This document shows positions 1 to 5,513 of a DNA stretch of 5,513 bases, in pieces. The translations under genes were made by a program, and so were the position numbers. The stretch is taken from contig VBMC01000145.1 in NCBI GenBank assembly GCA_005879015.1, positions 1 through 5,513 of the forward strand, read 5' to 3'. The notes below the pieces were generated by a model. It worked only from the letters and a program-made list of their open reading frames with translations. It did not search any database and was not told the DNA's origin. Numbering within the stretch: position 1 is the stretch's first letter; each line of letters opens with the position of its first letter. Origin of the DNA: Methanobacteriota archaeon. Its GTDB lineage: Archaea > Thermoplasmatota > Thermoplasmata > RBG-16-68-12.

Positions 1-144
1 GAACACGGGTCGGGAGCCGGACGAATCGCCGGGCGTAAGGATCGGGAGGAGGGCCCAGGCCGAGAACACCAGGACGACCAAAAGGAGGGTTGCGATCAGG
101 GTCGGGGACGGCTGCGGTCGCGCCGAAGAACGAATTGAAAGCAC
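1..144 (-). CDS. N-terminus of an exported or membrane-anchored protein (partial, runs off left edge)
   Basis: Forty-eight codons are open from a GTG at 144-142 to the window edge, closed upstream by an in-frame TAG at 180-178. The product begins MLSIRSSARPQPSP, followed by a strongly hydrophobic stretch at about residues 15-36 (TLIATLLLVVLVFSAWALLP) and then a polar segment, TPGDSSGSRPVF. This is the layout of a signal sequence or an N-terminal membrane anchor with the rest of the protein outside. There is no lipobox cysteine. The SPTLIATLLLV part recalls the start of archaeal type IV pilin-like signals, but the usual charged residue plus glycine before it is absent, so I do not call it a pilin. 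A TTG at 147-145 is an alternative start. GTG is preferred because a TATA-like box lies 34 bases upstream, giving a leader of about 11 bases. No function can be assigned from 48 residues. Confidence 0.55.
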   Translation of the reverse strand, partial: MLSIRSSARPQPSPTLIATLLLVVLVFSAWALLPILTPGDSSGSRPVF

Positions 145-177
145 CAACGTCGGAACGGCTCCGTACCTGAGCGGCCG

Positions 178-184
178 CTATATG
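178..184 (-). promoter_or_regulatory. TATA-like box for the left-edge gene
   Basis: The minus strand reads CATATAG here, in otherwise GC-rich sequence, 34 bases before the GTG at 144. Archaeal transcription normally starts about 25 bases after the centre of the TATA box, so a start near 156 is expected, leaving a very short leader. A GGAG at 162-159 would then lie at or just before the transcription start, so initiation is probably leaderless or nearly so. The same heptamer occurs upstream of the phosphoesterase gene. Confidence 0.45.
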
Positions 185-336
185 CCGACTCGGACCCGGC
201 TATCGCAAGTGGTTGCTGCAATGCGGAACACCGCCGTCGGAGTCGGAAATTTCGTGTTCCAGAATTCGAAATCGCGACGACATCGCGGCGATCGAAAGGC
301 GACGACGAGTCGGCGATTCTCCGGAGGGGAGCGGAC
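185..336. other. Intergenic spacer between the large surface protein and the left-edge gene
   Basis: No protein-like frame is seen. The only structures are weak: a CTCCGGAG palindrome just after the stop codon of the large gene, and an inverted repeat with 6-base arms (249-254 ATTTCG and 267-272 CGAAAT, 12 bases apart). Short T runs occur on the minus strand around these, which could help termination, but there is no clear terminator. Small open frames across here are out-of-frame shadows of the large gene. Confidence 0.4.
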
Positions 337-3300
337 CTAGAGATCCGACGTGTCGTCCTCTGCCTCGTACTCTTCGTCCGAGTACCGCTCGGGCCGCTCC
401 CTTCGACGGCGACGACGGCGGAGCATGAGGGCGCTGACCAGGAGGAGCATGAGGGCCATCGCGGGGAAGTACAGGGGAATGGCCTGGAGGAGCCCGGGGA
501 ACACGACGCCCGAAGACTCGACGCGGAAGTTCGTCTCCGTCGTCGACTCATGTCCCGCGTTGTCGATCGCCCGCACCTGGGCCTTGTGCGCGCCGTTCGA
601 CATCTGCCGCACGACGCTCGTGTTCATGCCGACCGACAGGAACGGTCCGCCATCGGTGCTCAACTCGTATCGCGCGATCCCCGAGGCGGAGTCGGATCCG
701 GTCCACGCGATCGTGACCGCGGGGTTCGTGACGGAACCGATCGGCGAGGAGACACCGACGACCGGGTTCGTCAGGTCGATTCCGATCTCGTTCGATCGCA
801 TCGCTTCGACGTATCCTGCGCTGTCGAGCGACTGGTAGGTGAGCGTGTGGCGGCCCTCAGGGAGGGTGAACGTCTGGCTGTAGGTCGCCCACGCCCCGCC
901 GTCGATGCTGTACGCGATCGAGATCGTGCCGCCGCTCGGGCTCGTCGCCTGGAGCGTCACGGCGACGGAGGAAATGTACCAACCGTTCGCGCCCAACGTC
1001 CCGGCAAGGTTCAACGTCGTGACCGGTGGTGAGCTCAAGGATCTCGAGATCCGGACGATGGACGACTGGGCGGCTTCCACGTTTCCCGCGACGTCCGTCG
1101 CCGCGTAGTCGATCGTGTGCTGTCCGTTGCCGCTCAGGAGGAACGTGGTCGTATACGGGCGCCACGCGCCGCCGTCGAGGCGATATTGCACAGCTTGCAC
1201 GCCACTCCCGACGTCGGTCGCGGTCAGGGTGATGTTCGCGGAGCCCACGTACGATCCGTCCGGTGCCGGGGTGCCTCGGACCTGGGCCGATGTGACCGGC
1301 TTCGATGTGTCGATGTTCGCGCTGACGGTCCGGGTGGCCTCGTTGTTCCCGGCGATGTCCGTGGCATAGTACCCGACCGTGTGCGGCCCTTCTCCCTGTA
1401 CGACGACGGCGCCGGTGTACGCCTGCCACGCGCTTCCATCGATCAGGAAGTGAATCGCGGCGACGCCGCTCCGGTCATCCGTCGCGGAGAGCGAGACGCT
1501 CACGGAGGACGTGTACCAGCTGTTCGTGCCGCCGGTTCCGCTGAGCAAGCACGTGCTGACGGGAGCAATCGCGTCTGAGACGCTTCCCGGAGAGAGCGCG
1601 TATGTCGAAGGGACCGACGCGGGGATCGTCATACTGATGACGCCGTTCGAGGTGGACTGGGCGCTCAGGATCTGGCTCCCGCCCCGCGTCAGGTTGTAGG
1701 TCGTGCTGGGGGTGAAGCCGGAGCCGTCGAAGGCCGCGGCCGCGGAGCTGGTGAGTTGGAAGCCGACGTTCGCCTGCGAGAGCCCCGTCGCCCGGAGACT
1801 TCCCACGGAACCCGTCCAAGCCGCCTGGAGCGTCTGGCTGTCCGTCGTCGTCCCGGAGTCGAAGACGAGGAACCCGCCGACCATGGCGGAGAGATTCAGA
1901 TTCCGACCGGACCACGCGAAGGCGATCCGAGTCGCGGCCGTCGACGTCACGAAGGTGACCGGCGTGAGGTCTGCGGTACGGGAGCCCGGCCCCACGTCGA
2001 CGACCGTGCCCTGGAAATTCGCGGGGATGCGGATGCCGGCATTCGCCACGCTCGAGTATGTCGTATCGAAGATCGTGTCGCCGACCGTGCTGACACCGGG
2101 CCATTGCGCCGGGTCGAGGACGTAGACCCCGTAGTCCGCGGCCGTGATCGTGTTCGATGCGACGATCGCTTGATCCGATCCGACCTGGATTCCCCAGTGG
2201 ATCGTGTGAATCACGTTCCCGACGATGATCGTCCCGTTCGCGTACGATTCGATCATGATGCCGCGAGCCCAGTCCGTCCCGGCGGACTTGGTGCCCGGAT
2301 AATCCTGATACACGAGGTTCCATCCGATGAAGGTGCCCACCGAGCTCTCGGCGAAAATGCCGCTCGCGGTCGCATTCGTAACCGTGTTGTGCGTCGCGAC
2401 GACGCCCGTCGTCCGGCGCGCGTCCGTGACGTGGACGTCGCCGAGCTGAATGCCGCCCGTGTGGAAGAGCCCGCCCGTGTGCGCGTTCACGTAGTTCCCG
2501 GTGATCGTCACGCCGTGGACGTTCCGATCCGTCTCGATCCCATAGACCCATTCGAAGGTCGCATCGAGCTGGACGTAGTTCGCGTCGACGAGGATGTCGG
2601 TCGAGCCCTCGCGGATCCCGAAGCCGTACGCGTGCTGGGCGTTCTCCACGGCGTTGTGCCGGAACGTCACATGCTGCGTCGTGAGGATCGCGGGCCAATG
2701 GCCGACCTGGAACGCTTCCCACTGGTTCGTGCCGACCAAGTTCGCGATCCGAACGTTCTGGACGACCGCGTAGGCGTTCGTGGACTCGATCCACAGCATG
2801 ACCTGCGTCGTCGAGTACAAGTTCCCGTCGATGAACCAGTTGCTGATGATGTACGGATCGGCGATGGTCCCGGTTCCACTGCGCACCCCGTTCGCCGAGG
2901 TGAAGTCCGCGTTCGATCCGATGTAGATCGGTCCGTGCGCCTGGAGTGCGGAGGGATCGAGCAACCCGAAGCCCGGAGGCGCTCCTGCCCCGCCGCCGCC
3001 CAACGTCGTCACCGAGACGGCGTGGCTCACGATGTTCGCGAGGGCGTGCGAGTCCTGGATTTGCAAGGTCACTGCATACGTGCCGACCGTGCCGAACGCA
3101 TGCTGCGCGGTCAGCGTGGACGACATCGACGTGTCCCACACGCCGTCCCCTTCCCAATCCCAGCGGGCCTGCAATGTGGCTGTCGGGTCCGAGTCGGACG
3201 AAGACGACGCATCGAAGGTAATCGAATCATTGACTTTCGGATAGGAGGGAGAGAACGTGAACCGGGCGATTGGGCCCGGGGCCGTAACGGTCGCGGCAAT

Positions 3301-4224
3301 CGGTGCCGTGTGGACGAGCGTTCCACTCGTCCCCGTGATGGTGACCGTGTACGACCCGGCGTTCGTCGCACCGAGCGTGCAGGTGGAGGTCTGACTCCCG
3401 CTGATGCTCGTGGGAGCGCAGGTCGTCGTCACGCCCGCGGGAACCGATGCGGCCGTCAACGCGACCGTCCCGGTGAAACCCCCGCTCGGCTGGAAAGAGA
3501 TCGTGGACGGGGCAGATTGCCCTCCCGCAAACGACACGCTCGCGGGATTGGCTGACAGGGAGAAATCGGGTGAGGTCACGGTGGCCGCGACCGTGGCGGT
3601 GTGGACCAAGCTTCCGCTCGTCCCCGTGATGGTGACCGTGTACGAGCCCGCGTTCGTCGCACCCAGGGTGCACGTCGAGGTCTGAGATTCGCTGATACTC
3701 GAAGGCACACAGGTCGTCGTCACGCCCGCCGGTTCGGAGGCTGCCGTCAGGTCGACGGTTCCGGTGAAGCCGCCGCTCGCGGTTAGGCTCACGATGGACG
3801 TCGCCGAACCGCCGGATCCGAACGAGACGCTCGTCGGGCTCGCGGAGATTCCGAAATCCGGTCCGCCGGGTTGGAAGAACTCGACGGGAGAAGGCGCGGT
3901 GACATCGTTCTGGCCCAGGTTCCCGCCGCCCCAGACGTCCTCGAGGAGCTTGGCGAAAGAATAATGAGGGTAGGCGGCCGAGGACTTGTACGCCAGGTTC
4001 GCGGCGGTGCCGATGAACGCGGTGTAGACGTATGGAGGGGTCGTGTAGCCTTCGTCGAACGTGATGAGGAGTGCCGCCTTCTTTCCCGCCATTGCAGCCA
4101 GGAGGGCGGGGACCCAGCTCGCGATCCAAGCATCGCCATGGGCGACGGAGCAGGAGTGCATGTTGTTGCAGTCGTTCGGCGTGAGCCAAATGAAATTCGT
4201 GCCCGCGTTGAAGGCCGAGATCAC
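337..4224 (-). CDS. Giant multi-domain surface protein: C-terminal half of phosphoesterase, Ig-like repeats, PKD, beta-helix, C-terminal membrane anchor
   Basis: 1295 residues from the first available start, a GTG at 4224. That start is probably not natural: the same frame is open back to 4398 and reads enzyme sequence there (TWKAFAED, then HFPFLSF and SRCANLLP). Numbered from the GTG: residues 1-117 are the C-terminal part of a PF04185-type phosphoesterase, with FIWLTPNDCNNMHSCS, VAHGDAW and TFDEGY. D57-E58 sit where metal ligands lie in acid phosphatases of this family. Residues 123-219 and 220-316 are two near-identical Ig-like repeats, each with a cysteine pair 13 apart (C172/C185, C269/C282). 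Residues 318-406 are a PKD domain (WDWEGDGVWDT). Residues 431-760 form a NosD-like right-handed beta-helix, opening with GPIYIGSNADF and GTGTIADPYIISNWFIDG. Residues 761-886 are an unassigned beta-rich linker. Residues 887-1236 are four Ig-like repeats (YxxDxAGNxE motifs). Residues 1242-1268 are a transmembrane helix, followed by seven arginines and an acidic tail. Expected location is the outer cell surface, C-terminally anchored. It forms one gene with the 4379-4702 fragment, now broken by a frameshift. Confidence 0.9.
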   Translation of the reverse strand: MISAFNAGTNFIWLTPNDCNNMHSCSVAHGDAWIASWVPALLAAMAGKKAALLITFDEGYTTPPYVYTAFIGTAANLAYKSSAAYPHYSFAKLLEDVWGGGNLGQNDVTAPSPVEFFQPGGPDFGISASPTSVSFGSGGSATSIVSLTASGGFTGTVDLTAASEPAGVTTTCVPSSISESQTSTCTLGATNAGSYTVTITGTSGSLVHTATVAATVTSPDFSLSANPASVSFAGGQSAPSTISFQPSGGFTGTVALTAASVPAGVTTTCAPTSISGSQTSTCTLGATNAGSYTVTITGTSGTLVHTAPIAATVTAPGPIARFTFSPSYPKVNDSITFDASSSSDSDPTATLQARWDWEGDGVWDTSMSSTLTAQHAFGTVGTYAVTLQIQDSHALANIVSHAVSVTTLGGGGAGAPPGFGLLDPSALQAHGPIYIGSNADFTSANGVRSGTGTIADPYIISNWFIDGNLYSTTQVMLWIESTNAYAVVQNVRIANLVGTNQWEAFQVGHWPAILTTQHVTFRHNAVENAQHAYGFGIREGSTDILVDANYVQLDATFEWVYGIETDRNVHGVTITGNYVNAHTGGLFHTGGIQLGDVHVTDARRTTGVVATHNTVTNATASGIFAESSVGTFIGWNLVYQDYPGTKSAGTDWARGIMIESYANGTIIVGNVIHTIHWGIQVGSDQAIVASNTITAADYGVYVLDPAQWPGVSTVGDTIFDTTYSSVANAGIRIPANFQGTVVDVGPGSRTADLTPVTFVTSTAATRIAFAWSGRNLNLSAMVGGFLVFDSGTTTDSQTLQAAWTGSVGSLRATGLSQANVGFQLTSSAAAAFDGSGFTPSTTYNLTRGGSQILSAQSTSNGVISMTIPASVPSTYALSPGSVSDAIAPVSTCLLSGTGGTNSWYTSSVSVSLSATDDRSGVAAIHFLIDGSAWQAYTGAVVVQGEGPHTVGYYATDIAGNNEATRTVSANIDTSKPVTSAQVRGTPAPDGSYVGSANITLTATDVGSGVQAVQYRLDGGAWRPYTTTFLLSGNGQHTIDYAATDVAGNVEAAQSSIVRISRSLSSPPVTTLNLAGTLGANGWYISSVAVTLQATSPSGGTISIAYSIDGGAWATYSQTFTLPEGRHTLTYQSLDSAGYVEAMRSNEIGIDLTNPVVGVSSPIGSVTNPAVTIAWTGSDSASGIARYELSTDGGPFLSVGMNTSVVRQMSNGAHKAQVRAIDNAGHESTTETNFRVESSGVVFPGLLQAIPLYFPAMALMLLLVSALMLRRRRRRRERPERYSDEEYEAEDDTSDL
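517..1566 (-). repeat. Four diverged Ig-like repeats in the stalk of the surface protein
   Basis: Protein-level repeats of about 85-90 residues at residues 887-973, 976-1061, 1066-1150 and 1153-1236 of the large protein. Each carries a version of V-x-L-x-A-T-D...SG-V...Y-x-x-DGGAW...G-x-H-T-x-x-Y-x-A-x-D-x-AGN-x-E. The first three are closest to each other; the fourth is shorter and more diverged. They resemble the Ig-like / OmpL47-type beta-sandwich modules of surface proteins and probably lift the beta-helix and enzyme off the membrane. Confidence 0.8.
3277..3858 (-). repeat. Tandem 291-bp in-frame repeat (two copies) encoding 97-residue Ig-like modules
   Basis: Copy one spans 3858-3568 and copy two 3567-3277. 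The shared plus-strand string CTCGTCCCCGTGATGGTGAC occurs at 3326 and 3617, exactly 291 bases (97 codons) apart, and similarity covers the whole unit. Both proteins share SQTSTCTLGATNAGSYTVTI and a cysteine pair 13 residues apart. High DNA identity points to a fairly recent duplication or to gene conversion. Similar modules (opening DFSLSANP) are common as spacers in secreted archaeal and bacterial proteins. Confidence 0.9.
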
Positions 4225-4378
4225 TTCGTCCGAGGAGCCGGGCAGTAGGTTGGCGCACCGCGAGGCGTTCCCCGTGATCGTTGTGAAGGAGAGGAACGGG
4301 AAGTGGTCTTCGCCCCGCGGGGGGTTCAGGCCGCAGCCGGTCCCGCTCGCGTCCTCGGCGAATGCCTTCCACGTCTTG

Positions 4379-4702
4379 CTAGTGTTCTCTGCCCCCGATC
4401 AGGGCGATGTAGTTCGGCTGGGACGGGTTCGTGATGCTCGTCCAACCCGTTGAGAAGGCGAACGTGTCCGCGAGCTGGGTCAAGTACGTGGCCGGGCCGT
4501 ACACCTCGTTCAGGTTCCTGTTCTCCATCAGGACGACCACGAGCTGATCGAAGTTGTTCGAGGTCTCCACAGAGATGGGACCCGGAGGAGCCGCATGATC
4601 GGGGACGCCGAGTGGAAGGATCCCCGAGCCGGCGAGGGCGACAAGGAGGAGGAGCATGGCCGCTCCAACGGCGCCAATCACCTGGTGCGACCGTAGGACC
4701 AC
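4379..4702 (-). CDS. N-terminal fragment of secreted phosphoesterase (acid phosphatase / phospholipase C-like), split from its remainder by a frameshift
   Basis: 107 residues. Start is GTG at 4702, chosen because GGAG lies nine bases upstream and an in-frame TAA at 4732-4730 closes the frame. Residues 8-30 are a hydrophobic signal sequence. Mature sequence then shows the family N-terminal motif: FDQLVVVLMENRN (residues 51-63), in which E60-N61 match the metal-binding Glu-Asn pair of acid phosphatases, then TSITNPSQPNYIALIGG (residues 88-104). Such enzymes release phosphate from phosphomonoesters or phospholipids outside the cell. The frame ends at TAG 4381-4379, immediately after GGREH. The next family segment (TWKAFAED) appears one frame over, starting about base 4371, and continues in the 1295-residue frame. 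Relatives, as I recall them, have about 25 residues between the GG and TWKA elements; here there are about five, so sequence is missing as well as shifted. As it stands the fragment lacks half the catalytic domain and should be inactive alone. Confidence 0.75.
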   Translation of the reverse strand: MVLRSHQVIGAVGAAMLLLLVALAGSGILPLGVPDHAAPPGPISVETSNNFDQLVVVLMENRNLNEVYGPATYLTQLADTFAFSTGWTSITNPSQPNYIALIGGREH

Positions 4703-4711
4703 GCAACACTT

Positions 4712-4715
4712 CTCC
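4712..4715 (-). promoter_or_regulatory. Ribosome-binding site for the phosphoesterase start
   Basis: GGAG on the minus strand, with nine bases between it and the GTG at 4702. It decides between this GTG and the later in-frame GTG (codon 8), which would cut into the signal sequence. Confidence 0.5.
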
Positions 4716-4856
4716 GGAGGCGGCGGATGTTAGTTGAGTCCGACCCGCAGGAGCGAGGTCTCTGCGGAATCGGACTCGGCCGTGGGCGAATGCGGGCGGC
4801 CCTTGGGGGGAATTTGGGTCACCGGCTTGGGGGTTGGCGTTGGGACCTGGCGCATA

Positions 4857-4863
4857 CTATATG
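4857..4863 (-). promoter_or_regulatory. TATA-like box, probable promoter of the phosphoesterase/surface-protein gene
   Basis: The minus strand reads CATATAG within the AT-rich patch AAATTGACATATAGTATG, the only such patch close upstream of the gene. It is the same heptamer found before the left-edge gene. Transcription would begin near 4835, leaving an untranslated leader of about 130 bases before the GTG at 4702, long for an archaeal message. The distance is the main weakness of this call. Confidence 0.35.
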
Positions 4864-4941
4864 TCAATTTAGGCACGCCGGTCGAATTTCGTTACCACAT
4901 GTCAAAATAACGAACGCATCTGTAAATCAGTGTCCTCGAAT

Positions 4942-4975
4942 CATCGTCAGCGTCCGAGACGATGCGAAAATTTTT
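4942..4975 (+). terminator. Possible hairpin plus T-tract, plus-strand orientation
   Basis: CATCGTC at 4942-4948 and GACGATG at 4958-4964 are perfect 7-base arms around a 9-base loop, followed by GCGAAAA and then five T at 4971-4975. In plus orientation this resembles an intrinsic terminator, although no plus-strand gene ends here. It may instead be a binding site or chance. Confidence 0.25.
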
Positions 4976-5012
4976 ACAGGGCGTCGATGCAGTTCGACAG
5001 GAATCGAAATCG

Positions 5013-5028
5013 GATGACATTCGTCATC
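5013..5028. repeat. Short perfect inverted repeat downstream of the PIN gene
   Basis: GATGAC, spacer ATTC, GTCATC: 6-base arms and a 4-base loop. Read on the minus strand it is followed by CGATTTCGATTCC, so it could form a weak 3' end for the transcript leaving the PIN toxin gene, about 240 bases after its stop codon. It could also be an operator-like site. Confidence 0.3.
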
Positions 5029-5264
5029 GTCAACCGCCGTTGTGGACTCGCCCGACCACCGGTTCTCTTGATCTGTAAACGTATCTTCCGGGAGAAAGCG
5101 GCTCGCGGGACGTCCGCTTCGAGGTCGCGGACTTTGCTTTCGAATCTTCGTAACGCCTCACCGAGGGCCTAGCGAGTTGGGATTGTCCAGTGGGTTGTGT
5201 CCTTCGGCTCACGTCGACATGGTTCATGTTTGCCATCATGGACGGATTGTCTCCACTCACCCTT

Positions 5265-5513
5265 TCACGGGACTAAGACTCCGGGGAGGCCGCGGAAACC
5301 TGGGTCGCGAGTGAGAAACTGGAGTCTACGCTTCCGGGCAACGTAATAGCCAATGGCGTCGACATAGGACAAATTCCGCCGCTTGCGGGCCATCTGGATC
5401 CGCACCGCCATCGCGCCGAGTACATCATCAAACGAGAAGTCGATGAGATGAGGCTGAAGGGCTGAGACCAGGTCCCTCGCTTCCGATTCAGGCTTCCCGT
5501 CGCGCAGGAGGGC
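5265..5513 (-). CDS. VapC-like PIN-domain ribonuclease toxin, C-terminal part (5' end cut by window)
   Basis: Eighty-two codons are open from the right edge to a TGA at 5267-5265. The C-terminus carries the typical PIN/VapC ending: LSYVDAIGYYVARKR (residues 49-63 of the visible part), then LQFLTRDPGFRGLPGV (64-79). D52 and D70 match the third and fourth conserved acidic residues that hold Mg2+ in the nuclease site. The segment before them, LVSALQPHLIDFSFDDVLGA, fits the preceding helices. VapC toxins are usually 125-140 residues, so about 50 residues with the first acidic residues lie outside. They cleave RNA, commonly tRNA or rRNA, and are held in check by a small antitoxin usually encoded just upstream; that would be beyond the right edge, so pairing cannot be confirmed. 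A solitary PIN ribonuclease with another role is possible. Confidence 0.85.
   Translation of the reverse strand, partial: ALLRDGKPESEARDLVSALQPHLIDFSFDDVLGAMAVRIQMARKRRNLSYVDAIGYYVARKRRLQFLTRDPGFRGLPGVLVP

Larger units (their letters stand above)
4703..5264. other. 562-bp gene-poor spacer between the phosphoesterase gene and the PIN toxin gene
   Basis: No convincing gene on either strand. It is more AT-rich than the flanks between about 4855 and 5030. It contains the TATA-like box at 4857-4863, two perfect inverted repeats (4942-4964 and 5013-5028), a direct repeat of ATGTCAA (4861-4867 and 4899-4905), a direct repeat of ATCTGTAAA (4918-4926 and 5071-5079) and a start-less open frame on the minus strand (5168-4974). 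No tRNA cloverleaf or rRNA was noticed. Confidence 0.5.

Noticed and set aside
96..551. A 151-codon minus-strand open frame at the left side
   Set aside because: Arg/Ser-rich shadow of the C-terminal coding region continuing into the spacer; the transmembrane and tail sequence is in the other frame.
1475..3157. A 560-codon minus-strand open frame overlapping the large gene
   Set aside because: Low-complexity Arg/His/Gly-rich translation from a shifted frame of the real gene; no recognisable domain.
1756..3555. A 599-codon open frame on the plus strand opposite the large gene
   Set aside because: Its product is dominated by R, D, V, G and P with no domain or hydrophobic segment, as expected of an antisense frame of a GC-rich gene. 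The minus-strand frame here has clear beta-helix and PKD sequence.
3227..4372. A 381-codon minus-strand open frame starting close to the frameshift
   Set aside because: It covers the same bases as the phosphoesterase and Ig repeats but in the wrong frame, giving Arg-rich sequence without family motifs.
4730..4822. A 30-codon GTG-started frame in the putative leader of the phosphoesterase gene
   Set aside because: It could be a leader peptide, but it lacks a ribosome-binding site and distinctive sequence; chance is sufficient.
4727..5017. A 96-codon plus-strand open frame in the spacer (and an 80-codon one at 4930-5172)
   Set aside because: No motif, no promoter or ribosome-binding site, and the composition of random sequence; the first also overlaps the phosphoesterase leader.
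5030..5260. A 76-codon minus-strand open frame starting with GTG four bases after the PIN toxin stop
   Set aside because: Position is operon-like and it ends right before an inverted repeat, but the sequence has no hydrophobic core, no motif, mixed codon use and no usable ribosome-binding site. Kept only as a remote possibility.
1..5513. CRISPR array, insertion sequence, tRNA or rRNA
   Set aside because: No regularly spaced short repeats, no transposase frame or terminal inverted repeats, and no tRNA or rRNA signature were seen on either strand.

Overview
The window looks like GC-rich archaeal DNA, most likely from an uncultured Thermoplasmatota-type lineage. The reasons are the style of the large surface protein (secreted phosphoesterase, PKD, right-handed beta-helix and Ig-like modules ending in one membrane anchor), a VapC-type PIN toxin next door, and TATA-like boxes with GTG starts instead of bacterial -35/-10 promoters. 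The lineage is inferred from protein style; no marker gene is present. All credible genes lie on the minus strand, so the order of transcription is from right to left.

Right edge (5513 to 5265): the C-terminal 82 codons of a VapC-like PIN-domain ribonuclease, cut by the window end. Next comes a 562-bp stretch (5264 to 4703) with no convincing gene. It holds two small perfect inverted repeats, a short open frame that may be a gene relic, an AT-rich patch and a TATA-like CATATAG at 4863-4857.

Centre (4702 to 337): one very large locus for a secreted, membrane-anchored, multi-domain protein, now split into two reading frames. The 107-codon first part has a signal sequence and the N-terminal half of a phosphoesterase (acid phosphatase / phospholipase C-like superfamily, PF04185 type). 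It stops at a TAG at 4379. The frame +1 to it, open from 4398, continues the same enzyme without a gap in homology on its side, then runs through two near-identical 97-residue Ig-like repeats, a PKD domain, a beta-helix, four more Ig-like repeats, a transmembrane helix, seven consecutive arginines and an acidic tail. The join also seems to lack about 25 residues that relatives have, so this is a small deletion plus frameshift, in the cell or in the assembly.

Left edge (144 to 1): the first 48 codons of another exported or membrane-anchored protein, starting at GTG, with the same CATATAG heptamer at the right distance upstream. It runs off the window. Both the large protein and this one face the cell exterior, so the region reads as cell-surface functions downstream of a toxin gene. 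The window does not show that they work together.
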